A stretch of DNA of 64,000 bases, from contig NC_090703.1 of assembly GCF_040954835.1 (NCBI RefSeq), positions 12,209,001 to 12,273,000 on the forward strand. The letters are read 5' to 3'. This stretch comes from Lepisosteus oculatus (Eukaryota > Chordata > Actinopteri > Semionotiformes > Lepisosteidae). The notes under the pieces were generated by a model, which worked only from the letters and a program-made list of their open reading frames with translations, did no database searches and was not told the DNA's origin. This document shows, in pieces, positions 1 through 10,711 of the stretch. Every line of letters starts with the position of its first letter. Position 1 is the first letter of the stretch. Made by a program: the position numbers and the translations under genes.

Positions 1-1191
1 GCTTTCTTCTGCATGGGTATCATCATGCTGCCTGCCACAGCATTGCTATTCCGCAAACTGGGCATCTTCTTGCTGCTTGTGAAGTGTGTGGCTTGTGGAT
101 TTGCCACCTTCTTCTTTCAATCTCTCTGCTGCTTTTTTGGGCCCCAGAAGAACTGCGGGCAGATCTTTTGGCCTTGCACAACAGCAAGTGGGCACTATAA
201 GGCAGATTCAGAGTCTGGAAATCTTCTCTCTACTGCAGCAGCAGGATCCTCCAATTCTGCTGCCAATGGGGCTTTTGGGTGTGGAGGAAGGTCCAGGGTG
301 AGGAGGAGTTTTGGAAAAGCGGAGGGAGGAGGGCAGCTCTGCCCGAGTCAACAGCGCCAAAGGCAAAGACAGGGAGGCGGAGGAGGCAGGGAGTCTGAAC
401 AGTACGAGTTGCAGCCGCTTGCCTGTCAGCTCAGTGACAGTTTTGAAAATAGCACCTGTACAAGTAAGCTGTCCAACAGACCCTCTGTGCTGTCTGAGGA
501 AATACAGTTCCGCAGCCTGAGCCCCAGAAAAGACTTAGAGGAGTTTAATACAGAGGATGACAGTGAGGAATTAACCAGCAGGCACCTCAAAACCTTCCCA
601 CCTCCCCCAGCACTGCAGACCTCATCACCATACAAGGAGAACACCCTACGTCCAGTGGTAGTACCCCCCAGTGAAATGGTCCAGGAAAGGCTCTTGTGTA
701 GGAGGTGCAGGGGCCAGGCTGGAGGCATTAAGCACTGGAACGTCTCACTGTCATCCTCCTCAAGTATGGAAGATATCATCATCAGCAGTCAGCCCCCAGA
801 CATGGACCATCGGCACTCCCTTTCCATTGAAGGGGCAATGAGTAGCCCTTTTAAACGCCATCCCCATCGACGTCTTCTTTCATCCCAGTCTCAGAGCTCT
901 TTTGAGGGGCTGGAGGACTCAAATGAGACGTGCTTAAGTGATGTTGAACCTGGACCTGCTACCCCACAGCCCACAACTGAGGCTCAAGCAGAATCGCAAC
1001 CAGGATACCTCAATGGCAAGAGGGACACACTGCGCCTTTCCTTGAAGGAGACCGTGTTTGAGGCTTCATCCCAAGGCATCGGAAGAGGAAGGACAAGCCA
1101 GGGGGAGCTGCCTGTAATCTTGCCTAACAGCAAACCAGACCTTCCAGATATGTGGATCAAGAGGGAAGGACGAAGTGGGGATGGTAGCTGA
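1..1191 (+). CDS. disp2: Dispatched-family protein, C-terminal last exon (DISP2-like), partial
   Basis: This is the 3' coding part of a Dispatched gene, open from base 1 in frame 1 to a TGA at 1189-1191 (396 codons visible). Dispatched proteins are multi-pass, RND-transporter-like membrane proteins with a sterol-sensing domain. DISP1 releases lipid-modified Hedgehog from producing cells, while the role of DISP2 is less clear. The fragment starts in the last membrane helix (residues about 5-45, rich in L, F and V), followed by the family-typical Cys-rich end [15 protein letters not shown]. About 340 residues of Ser/Pro-rich cytoplasmic tail follow, ending with the conserved-looking block [18 protein letters not shown] and then [20 protein letters not shown]. 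The start and upstream exons lie outside the window. DISP2 is chosen over DISP1 because RPUSD2 and CCDC32 follow, as on human 15q15. The family is certain; the paralogue is less so. Confidence 0.88.
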   Translation, partial: AFFCMGIIMLPATALLFRKLGIFLLLVKCVACGFATFFFQSLCCFFGPQKNCGQIFWPCTTASGHYKADSESGNLLSTAAAGSSNSAANGAFGCGGRSRVRRSFGKAEGGGQLCPSQQRQRQRQGGGGGRESEQYELQPLACQLSDSFENSTCTSKLSNRPSVLSEEIQFRSLSPRKDLEEFNTEDDSEELTSRHLKTFPPPPALQTSSPYKENTLRPVVVPPSEMVQERLLCRRCRGQAGGIKHWNVSLSSSSSMEDIIISSQPPDMDHRHSLSIEGAMSSPFKRHPHRRLLSSQSQSSFEGLEDSNETCLSDVEPGPATPQPTTEAQAESQPGYLNGKRDTLRLSLKETVFEASSQGIGRGRTSQGELPVILPNSKPDLPDMWIKREGRSGDGS

Positions 1192-2224
1192 TAATGATGG
1201 TTTACAATGTGTTTATGTTCATATACAGCATTTAAGCCACTGTTGTGTTGGATTCAGTATGGGCAAGTTTATTTTACTCAATGGTACTTTTTGGGTTGCC
1301 AACACCCCACCAAGCCAACCAGTGTCTGCTGTATTGAGTAAAATTACCAGCTTAGGCGATCAACACTCTTTATACTCAGCACAGTAAATTACTGTGACAC
1401 GGGAGTTGCTGGAATTTAAATTTGTAACATAAAAAAAGGCATATACTGATTGCTGTTTGTGGCACACAGCTCTTCTTAAAGATTTCCCAAACAGATTTGG
1501 TTTCTCTATAACCACATATAACTGAGTGGACCAAACATGGAACCATGGAAATGTATGGGTGTCTGTATTGCTGTGAGAAAACTATTGATCAAATGAAATT
1601 TGAGAGTTCTGGATTGGATACGGTCCTTGGAATTTTCTGAGAGATGTCAAATATTAGCATAACTTCCTAACACTGAGAACTGGGATTACTCAGTGTCACT
1701 ACTGACAGTTCTGGTGGACAGAAGAAAATTCTCTTTTTCTGAATACTACACCTTGAAAACCCTGGTTCCAATGCACCTGAAGTCCTCAAACAGCACGGCA
1801 TTTTAGTGACACAAGGAAGAAGACCACTCACAACTGTTTGGAGGGATCTGATGTTCTGGCGAGTTTATTAGCCAGTACAAAAGGAGTTAAAAGTTCAACT
1901 ACATCAGCCAATACCCAAGTAATGTCATAAAATACTCCACTAAAGCCAGACAGCATTTAGATTTGTGAGAACTCAAATATCTAAAGGTTTAGAAGACTTA
2001 AATATTTTTCCAAGCTACTCATGCCTTATTGATGTAGTAGTAAAAGGTTTTTACTTTCTGAACTATTTTTGGTATTCCAGACCTTACTGAAAGGGTAAAA
2101 AATATAAACTGCATTTAATAGATTCCTGCATGTTGCCCCTCACCTTTGTGTTTTCCTAACTTGGATGCTGGTACGATGTAGACCCAAAGACATACAGTAC
2201 ACATGATGGATATTGGTTATAATC

Positions 2225-2325
2225 CTACAGTAAACAGCTGAAGAAGGCTGTACAGCCGAAACATTGTTTTCTTTCTTCTCTTTTCAGCATGGAATAAACC
2301 TATTACTTATCCTACAGTATGACTA
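2225..2325 (+). repeat. Penelope-like element terminal repeat (pLTR) remnant
   Basis: This ~100-bp segment is shared with copies at 14.05, 37.4, 39.0 and 58.5 kb. It has the order GAAGAAGGCT / stem / GCCGAAAC, a long pyrimidine tract ending TTCTCTTTTCAG, GGAATAAACC and TTACTT. The 14.05-kb copy directly follows Penelope-like coding sequence, so the shared unit is read as that element's terminal repeat. It lies on the sense strand downstream of DISP2 and could supply its poly(A) signal (AATAAA 2293-2298). Confidence 0.6.
2238..2269 (+). ncRNA. Hammerhead-ribozyme-like core in the pLTR
   Basis: Seen: CTGAAGA (2238-2244), one extra A, a perfect stem GGCTG/CAGCC (2246-2257), GAAAC (2258-2262), a very short stem-III-like segment, and GTT (2266-2268) as a possible cleavage triplet. 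Small hammerhead variants are known in the terminal repeats of Penelope-like retroelements. The extra A between the CUGANGA box and stem II departs from the canonical core, and no clear stem I is visible. Self-cleavage is therefore unproven. Confidence 0.45.
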
Positions 2326-4375
2326 AATACTGACAAGACCTCCTATAATTAGACTGGATGCCACGTGTGATGTCTCTATTTATTTTAGAAATCAAGCTGT
2401 TATTTCAATTTGAGCATTTTCATTAATTTCCCAGTTAACCAGCCTAAACCTCAGATTGCTACAAGTAACATTCCTGTCCTACACATGTGAGCATACCCTT
2501 GTACAAAACTCATTTGAAGCTCTCAATATGCAACATTTTATTTGCTGACAGTGTTGTTGCAAGCCCTAATCAAACATTTCCAAATAACCTGAGCTTTATT
2601 TTCATGCTTGTATATTTAGCAGACACAGTTCACACAAAAGCAATAACCTGGAGAACATTAAATGGCTCCAAAAAGACAGTATAAACCATAATTTGAAGCA
2701 TCTATCTACATATACAGAATAAAGCAAACAATCTGACTCTACACAGAATAGTCCCTAACTGTATCACATTCCCCCTTCTTTCTGTGAAGTCAACCTCTGC
2801 AACCATTGTAAAAGCCATCATGTCTGCAAGTAGCTAGATTCATGATGATCAATAAGCCAGGCAACATTCATAAGGCATTTATTTCTAAGCAGGGTATTGA
2901 CATCGGAGAATTGTTAGCACATTTTCCAGCTTTAACTAATGTTAAAGATTCACATTTTCAAATGTTCAGATTTTGAGTTGACAGAGTCCCAAGGCTGCCA
3001 CCTCCTGGCTGTCCTTTGTATTATTTCATATCAAACAGATAAAAAAAATATATTTTTTTTAATTGTAGAAATTGAAATAATTGATACAGTATACATAACA
3101 CATAGTACTGTTTTATACCGAAAATGTTTAAGTGAATAGATTTGCCCAGTAACTGTTAGCTGTACAATACCTACTGTACAGGATGTGTCCATGTTATTAT
3201 TTGTATATCAGTGTGCCAAAGTGGATCCTAATACTTAAAACCCCTTTTTGTATGTACGACGGTCCACTTTTTAACTTTTTAACACAAGATAGATAATATT
3301 TACTCTCAATTTCCTACAAATGATGGTTCAGGCCAAAAAAAGGTGAATTTATCTTGGTGCAAATGAATCAATAGTATTATTTAAAAAAACATTAGAGGCT
3401 ATGTTTTTTATTAACAAAATGTGTTTAGGTTTAAATATATTTTTCATAAACTGAATATATATATATATTCTGAATTAAAATGATACCACACAAAGATGGT
3501 GCTTTGTGATAAGTAAAACTAAATATTCCATAGACATGTCAGCTGATGCGGAAAATTCATATTTCACTCTTATAAATTTTATGAAAGGACTCTACCTCAG
3601 TTTTCATTTATCTGACCCCTTGCCATTATCAGCAGGAAATTCTCATCAATGCAACACAATAGCAACTCGCTCTGAGCTTACAAAGATTTACTAAATCCTC
3701 GCCCTCGCTCTTTTGAAAAGGCTTCCATTCGTTTTTTTCAGCTGACACCTTGTGCAGCATGACTAAGAAAAGACTGTAAAGGGAGAAAGAAATTATTCAA
3801 ATATGAAGAGTGTATTCCCCTTTTCAAAACAAGCTTCCTTTTAAATGGGTTTGTTGAAATTAAAACATCTTTTTAAGCTTTTAAAATAGTAGCATTTCTA
3901 ATAATGTACTGCAGACATAAAATAGCCATTATGCTTGTTTTAGAATGTAATGCTGAAATTTCCCAAATTAGGGACCTGCATGATCATTAAGTCCGCTGTT
4001 TTGCAACACTGGTCCTGTACCATCTGGTTTTTGTTCCTGGGTAGTAAACCATGGGCTAATTGATTTTTTTAAAAACAATATGCTTCTCAAAAAGTTGAAC
4101 GGGATTTGTATGTGCCAACAATTTCTGGTGATTTAATATCAAACACTAGTTAAATATTGCCCAATGTTTAACCAGACAGACCTCTGTGTTTGATACACTG
4201 TCGATCCCACCTGTGTATGTCCATAACATTTAAGAAAGCTAACGAGAGAATGATTATGTTTCTGTTTGATAAAAAAAAATCCCGAAGTACAATATTTTTT
4301 AAACTAAGGCCTGGGTACAGAAGCAGGAAAACAAAAAGCAAAAGTAAATCATTTAAAGGCATCAGTAGCACCAGT

Positions 4376-4452
4376 AATTAAAAGCTCAGTTCTAATGAAA
4401 ACCAGGAGACACAAGAGTCTCCCAGGTCCAAGGTTGAGAACTCCTAGATTAA
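4376..4452 (-). repeat. Dispersed repeat fragment ('tcctgg-type')
   Basis: Read on the minus strand it contains GAGTTCTCAACCTTGGACC, then TGTGTCTCCTGGTTTTCATT and GAACTGAGCTTTTAATTA. Diverged relatives with the same order of blocks occur near 23.77 kb and 52.5 kb. It is a short non-autonomous repeat common in fish-like genomes; I cannot assign a class. Confidence 0.45.
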
Positions 4453-6396
4453 GTAATTCAATATATTTTGATAAAGAGAATGTGTGATTCTTAAGAAATG
4501 TTATTTGTGTCAAAGGTTTGCATTTAATATGTTCTGAATGTATTCTAAACACATGATGTTAGTTTGGTAGCTTTTTTAATCAGTAAAATGTATCTTGCAT
4601 AGATGTGCTGAACAAGGACCATTAAAAAACTGGCACAATTGAACTAGTCTGAGAAGCTAGTTTCCTTAATATAATTTCAGCTGATGCAGTGCACAGGAAT
4701 CCACCATGTATGGAATAAGTATGTTATGCAATGTACTGTTCACACTGGGTGAATGCATGGCTACAACAAGTACACAATTTGGATGTTCAAAAAGCAAGCC
4801 TTAGTACTTCCCTGGTTGGTGCAGTTTTATTTTAACGCAACGGATCTGCAAAAAGTACTGGATCATGCTGTACTCCTGAACCTTAGGACCACATAATTTG
4901 CATTTCTGAGACACAAATCAATCGTATGAACATACGCAGTTACATTCGTCAGCAAAACTGTTTCTTTTTTCCAAATCGGTATGGATTTCAAGAATATATA
5001 GTACAAGTGAGAGCGCAGCGTGCAATGTTTCTGCAGTAACTTAAGTCATCATTCCGAAAAAAGAGTGAGGTTTAGATTCTGCCAATGTCCATGAATGCTT
5101 TGTGAACATTAATTTTGAATTGCCCTAGTTAAGTCTAACATGTAGGCTTTTGATCTGCCTGAAATAAAACAACGAAAACCAGAGACTTAGAAATATGGGG
5201 AAAAGAAACAAAAGTCAAAACTGCTTCCTACATTCTGTAGGTGATACCCGAGTTCCGCTTATTTTTTGAAAAGCTTTAATTTAATATACACCGAGCAACT
5301 TATCACTTACAAAAGCAATTAGTTCAAAAGGTTATCATCTGGAAAAGGATTATTTTGTAATAAGTGCATTTAGTATTTTACCGATCAAACAGGACAAGTA
5401 CATTTGCTATGCTGATGAACTCTGGTCAATCAAGTAGGGGTCACTGTGAAAGTCAAATCATCAATTAATTTAAATTTAATTAATATCTGAATTAAATATT
5501 TTATTTTCATTAAAATATAGATTCATACATTGTTATGTTTCTTTTTGATGCTCAGTATTATTTGCAGAAGAAGATGTTAAAACACGTTAGTTTTTTTAAA
5601 CAAATGTGTCAGATTCAGTTGATTATTTTTAATATTGTAATGCTTATACTGAACTGTCAAAATAAAAGGTATTTTCTTGCAAAACAAAGTATGTGTTTTA
5701 TCATCATTCAAAGTAACATTTGGAGCAAACAAAACCCAGGTTTTAAGAGAAAACTAGAATTTAAACATAAGCAGCAAATCAGTTAGATTTAAACTACAAT
5801 AAATCAAGCAAAAAAAACATTTTCTTTTGGTAATTTATTGGATAGTGAAACTTGATATTATTAGAATTATACACAAATTAATCAATTTCTTATGCCCGGC
5901 CCAGAGCAAATCAGGAAAATTCTGTAAAAGTTTAATTTTTCAAACAATTTGTACCAGTTTGGACTGATTTTAGGGTACTATAAAATGAAAAAAATAAAAT
6001 CCTGTACATTTCTTTAGTGCCAGAGCCAATATTAAAATAAAAACATATAATCAACTCTAAACAGTTAAATTTAGTATACCACTAATTCAATTAAATGTAG
6101 TTTTATACAAGTGGCATTGGCTTGCTAGTGAAATAAAAATTAGAAGGATATGGCCTGATGAAATCCAGGGAAGAACATATTATGGGGAAAATCACACTGA
6201 ATACTGTATTAATTTTAGTGGGATTCACAGGACTTTCAATATGGTTGGCACTGTACAGATTAAGGACACAAATGTAATTGCGGAATTGGTAACTATTCAT
6301 ATAGCAGTGTTAATTCCCCGACAACCTTCTTACATTCCCAAAAAGAAAACAAATGTGCTTCTATATCCAAGTATTGACACACACAAACACATCTCT

Positions 6397-9173
6397 TCAG
6401 TCCTCCTGCCATTCCTCCTTGGCCCAGTCAGGCAATCGGGTGGAGTACTCAAAGTTAGGGCCTTTATACTTCAGGGCATGAAGGTACATTATCAGCTCCT
6501 TTTCTGTAGGATCTTTCCGCACAATTTTACACTCACTACATAAGGGGTCTTTAACAACTTTAGGAGATTCTGATCTCGTACCAGTATCATCCAGTTCTTC
6601 TCTTTGTACATTCTCTTTGTTCTTTGTACATCCTCTCTCTGAGCCCAAATTATCTGCAAGATCTTCTCTCACTTTGCTGTGCCCCACTTCCACAGTGGTA
6701 TCACACTGAGGTTCAGCAGCAGAAAATCCTGAATGATTCCCAGGCACACTGTCTGTGCTTTGAATACTCTTATTGGCACTATTAGTTAAAAACTTAGTTT
6801 TTCTTTCAGTTGTGCAACTGTCATCCTTGTGTAAATTAGACAGCTCTGCTTCGGGGAAATCACAGACACTTACCACCTCAGCCTTTTCATCGGATCTACA
6901 ACTTTTCTTGTCTGCCCCACACTTACTTTCAGCCACGTCACAGCTACTCACATGTGCCACACCTTCCTTCCCCTGCATCAGCGCGCCACCAGGCAGATCC
7001 TCTTCGGTGATGTCCAGAAGATGAAGGCTCTCCTTGGCCCGATGTTCCTCCACCAGGGCCCTGAGGAGCTGCTCGTCATCCACACCGATGTGGCCCCCCT
7101 TGCCTCTCTCAGGCCCCCACGCCGCCGAGCAGTATATGGGGTCGTTGAGGATGGGGTGACCCAGGAACTGCAAGTGGACGCGGATCTGGTGGGTACGCCC
7201 AGTCAGAGGCCGGCATTGCACCACGCTGGAGCGGCCGTCGGTGCGGAGCCTGTGGAACACCGTGCGGCAGGGCTTCCCCCGCGGGTCAACGCGGCACACG
7301 CCCACTTTGTAGGAAACCACCAAGATCGGCTCCTCGCACACCAGCTCTCCCTCCGGGAACACCCCCAACACCCGGCACACATACTCCTTTTCCAGCTGCA
7401 AGACAAGAGCACCCCCCTGAGCCTCACTGGGGATAACCTCCAAACCCTCCACGTCTCCGCGACTCATTTAAAATATTCCCATTCACAACTCGGAGGTTGC
7501 GCTTCAATCACAGTCGCAAAAACATACTGTGTTAGCAAAACGTGGATAACTACGTTCATAGGTTTATAAAAAAAAGCTCCTCTGTAAATCTAGTTTGAAC
7601 CCTAGTTTGACATACTGACAACGCAGTAAAGCTCCGCGGAGCAGCAGAGGACGGAACAGATTTCCGATGCCAGCAAAACAAAATTTGCAACTGTCCTAAG
7701 GGTACGACAGCAGTAGAAGGCGATGTCCCCCTGACTCACCTGCCTGTCGCGCACCAGCTGGTCCAGTCGTTGCGAGGCCTCCAGTGTGCGGGCGAACAGC
7801 AGCACGCCCGAGGTCAGCCGGTCCAGCCGGTGCACTGTGTGCAGGCTGCTCAGCCCCCGCTCCTTCCCCAAGATGAAGATCACGGTGTTGTGGCGGAAGC
7901 GGCCGCAGGGATGAACAGGCAGCGAGGCCGGCTTGTCCACCACCAGCAGCTCTCCGTCATCCACCAGGATCTCCATGGGCTTGGCACTCACTGGCGGCTC
8001 ATGGCGGTGCACGGTGTTCCTGAGGAAGTCGTTGTTCTGCAAGTGAGTTGGGGGCACACAACAGCCTTTACTGACTTGCTGAAGGATACAGATCAGGGCA
8101 TCAAAGCAACACAGTGTAGAGAAATCAGTTACCTGCTGGAATGTAGCCAGGGATGATATTGCTGCAGTAAATAAGACTGAATGACTTGATCATTTTTTAA
8201 AAAACAACTAATTTAAAACTAATTCAACAGAGGGTTGAAAAATTCTCAATTGTCTGAATTCAGGGCTTATTTACTACAGTTTTTTTGTGTGTTTAGTAAG
8301 TTAAAGAGGGTAGAGTTGCCAGTAAAACCTAGAGATTTTTTCCCTTTTCTGAGATGTCTTGGAACAGTGCACTATAAAAGCCAAAATTCAACGACAGGCT
8401 ATTAACTTCAGGGTGCAAAACGTACTGCTGGCGTGATTTCTCCCTGTACCTGAGAAAGGGTGCTATTCGTTTGAGTTTATTTTCATTACAGTAGAATAAA
8501 ACATGATGAAACATCACATGCACCATAGAAGACTTACCTTAAGAATTATATTAAGGTCCTCAACAGGCTTCTCATTCAGTCTGATTCGGCCTTTCTTGGC
8601 AGCCTGTATATAATACTCCAAAGGTTCAGCGCGAAACTCGGTACGAAACACTTCAAGCAGGCTTTTACCAACCCAGCGGCCCTTGCAGTAGGTCTGGAAG
8701 TCGAAATAATAGGGGTAGACCTTCCGGAGACCCCCCTCGAAGTAGTAACTTGTCTCTTTAAAATGCTCTTGGCTGAAGCTGACGCCGGGGTTTCGCTTCT
8801 GAGGCGGAGGCACATACCTCTCTCCCGGCGGAAGCTTCTTTCCTCCTCCGCCTCGTCGCTTCTTTCTGCGACTGTCATGTTCAGGCTCCTCGATCTCGGC
8901 GATTTTCCGTTTTGTTATTTCTATTTTGCCTGAAGCTGCGGTACCACTGTCCGCTTCACCTTTTCTTTCTACGGGATTACTAGTATCCATTTGCCCAAAT
9001 GGATGAACTGAGTTATGATGAATTGCAAGACTTTGTTTCAACCTTTTCCGGGGAGAGCTGGAAACCATGCAGCTTTTGGTAACTAGACTCCACACATTTT
9101 TGTAACTGGTTGGTACCGTCAAGACAGAAGAAAAAAACCGTTGAATCCGACCTATTTTAGTCCAGTGTTGCAT
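6397..9173 (-). CDS. rpusd2: RPUSD2, RNA pseudouridine synthase domain-containing protein 2
   Basis: A RluA-family pseudouridine synthase that isomerises uridine to pseudouridine in RNA. Three coding exons are read on the minus strand: 9173-8538, 8036-7740 and 7395-6397. Donors are AAG|GTAAGT and CAG|GTGAGT; acceptors are TTGCAG and CTTGCAG. Lengths of 636, 297 and 999 nt keep the frame and give 643 residues. Exon 1 encodes a basic N-terminus that may be organelle-targeting, a Lys/Arg-rich stretch and the family block [20 protein letters not shown]. Exon 2 carries [20 protein letters not shown] and the catalytic motif HRLDRLTSG, with the nucleophile Asp near residue 284. Exon 3 has the [20 protein letters not shown] motif, then a long poorly conserved linker, and ends with a conserved-looking tail around CSEC and [11 protein letters not shown]. 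It is longer than the mammalian protein (about 545 residues), mainly in that linker. The start at 9173 is the first in-frame ATG; a later ATG ([11 protein letters not shown]) is possible. Confidence 0.93.
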
Positions 9174-10198
9174 GTACGAATACTTACGTTTTGATGTCCA
9201 TTTACACGAAATGCATAGCTCGATACCCTGTTCGTGGTAGACAAGTTATATACTGCAATACTTAAGTTCAGTCGTGGTTATATTATGTTTAAAACTGAAA
9301 ACAGTTTTTCGTATGCGGTTCTGAATACAGTTCTGGACATGAGATTCACGTGTTCTCTTTCGCAAAAGATGTTCCAAGGTCCTAGTAGCAGTAGGAGTAG
9401 ATGTCGCAGTGTAATTACGTCATCAAGGACTATGTAGCTACGCCTTAAAAGAAAAGAACGTAGGAAATTTACAAACCGTTGGATGCCGTTCAACCCAGCT
9501 AGCAACTTTGGTTGCCAGTAGTTAATTATCCGATAACCTCAATGTTTGTTAAAATAAATTTCTTCAACAAGTTGTTTGGGTAATTTATTCCAGACTTCAG
9601 AAATCCTTTTGTAAAGCATCTCCTCAAATTCTTATACTCGGTTGATTCTTTAATCTGTCAGACTACCTTTGTCAATTTTGATTGAGAATTTTGAAATACT
9701 GAATGAGGTCCCTTTATAGTTTTCTCAAAACTAAAAATGTTTAGTTTTTGTTCTTGGAATGTCTCCGTGGTGGACATTCCTTTAATTGTGGGAATGTATC
9801 GGGTTGCTCTTTAGTAATATTTAGTCATTATTCTACGTGGAGTCTTACAGGCGTTACTGATGTACAATTTTAACACAAATTTGTACAATGTTAATGTAAT
9901 ATCCATTGATTTAAAGTCATATTGGTTTTATCTATACCGTTTGTTTTTTTATTTCTTCCCACATCTTTCAGATGTAAATTGTATCAATACAAACAACTTT
10001 TTATTAAGTACCTTCTTAAATCTTTTTTTTTTTACCAGGATGTAATACTTCACATTTGTCTGCATATGAAATGTCATCTACCATGTGTTTACACAGCCTA
10101 TTTCAGTGAAACACTTCAATTCCTAAGGCACAAAAGCAAAAAGACTGAAATTCATGAAGAACAAGACAGAGTGAAGAGGTCTTGATTAGAAATAGGGA
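9174..10198. other. Spacer between the RPUSD2 5' end and the pcmtl 3' end
   Basis: This holds the presumed RPUSD2 promoter (9174 to about 9450, with an E-box CACGTG near 9347) and AT-rich DNA with no ORF that I can support. The pcmtl 3' UTR probably ends close to 10200, so the two genes run in the same direction with about 1 kb between them. Confidence 0.5.
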
Positions 10199-10223
10199 AA
10201 TAACTGGAAAACCTTTAGATGTT

Positions 10224-10250
10224 TTTATTGACATATATTACAGTTTTATT
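10224..10250 (-). terminator. Two poly(A) signals for pcmtl
   Basis: On the minus strand AATAAA occurs at 10250-10245 and again at 10229-10224. They lie about 450-475 nt downstream of the inferred TGA at 10701-10699, a plausible 3' UTR length. Their position supports the short terminal coding exon at 10711-10699. Confidence 0.5.
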
Positions 10251-10698
10251 TACAATTAGTATGCATGGTTTAAGATACTATAGACCAAAACCAACAGATG
10301 CAGATGCTGCAATCTTAATAATCCGGACTCAAACAAATTTTCTCATTGTTTAAGATTCTGTTAGTCTTACTCTTTAATTGAGTTTCTGATCTATCCTGTT
10401 CTCCAAGAATACTTGGGTGTCCCTTTAAAAAATCAGAACACCGCTATTGTTTTCTCACTCTCATTCCTATCCACATCACATCCATTGTCCAAAAAGCACA
10501 GTATTAAGCCTTGTTACTATGGTTAATCTGAAATTAGTTTCAGAAATTGGAGGCAGCTGGCAAGAATTCTGCACAGTCATCCCACTGGAGTAAAGGGGGG
10601 GTGTAACACATTGTAGTCTGTGGTTGCAATAGTTTCCCTTCAGCAACTGCAGCACCAGAACCCCTCCCTGCAGAACCCCCCTCCGAAGGATATGTCTG

Positions 10699-10711
10699 TC
10701 AGAGCTCTCCT
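10699..10711 (-). other. pcmtl: pcmtl terminal coding mini-exon (RGEL-stop)
   Basis: Exon 12085-11916 ends in phase 2 (TGG CCC AG|GTATGA). Downstream, the acceptor TTTCTTCCGCAG is followed by A GGA GAG CTC TGA, which completes Arg and adds Gly-Glu-Leu-stop. One human PCMT1 isoform ends in RDEL through alternative 3' splicing at the same place. The exon lies about 1.2 kb from its donor, across a LINE tail. Reading through the donor instead gives RYDDGTV-stop. No transcript is available to decide. Confidence 0.6.

Larger units (their letters stand above)
1192..6396. other. DISP2 3' UTR/flank and convergent intergenic DNA
   Basis: No gene is recognised here. The left part is probably the DISP2 3' UTR, and the first strong AATAAA downstream is at 2293-2298 inside a Penelope-derived repeat. 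The right part probably includes the RPUSD2 3' UTR, which is read leftwards; possible minus-strand signals are ATTAAA (TTTAAT on + at 5929-5934) and AATAAA (TTTATT on + near 5835). The rest is AT-rich, with a short AT dinucleotide run near 3455-3470. The small ORFs are not supported by codon pattern or similarity. Confidence 0.6.

Noticed and set aside
6241-8156. Plus-strand ORFs of 100-205 codons across the RPUSD2 exons
   Set aside because: They are antisense shadows of the GC-rich RPUSD2 exons, which encode the conserved HRLDRLTSG and GRTHQIR motifs on the other strand.
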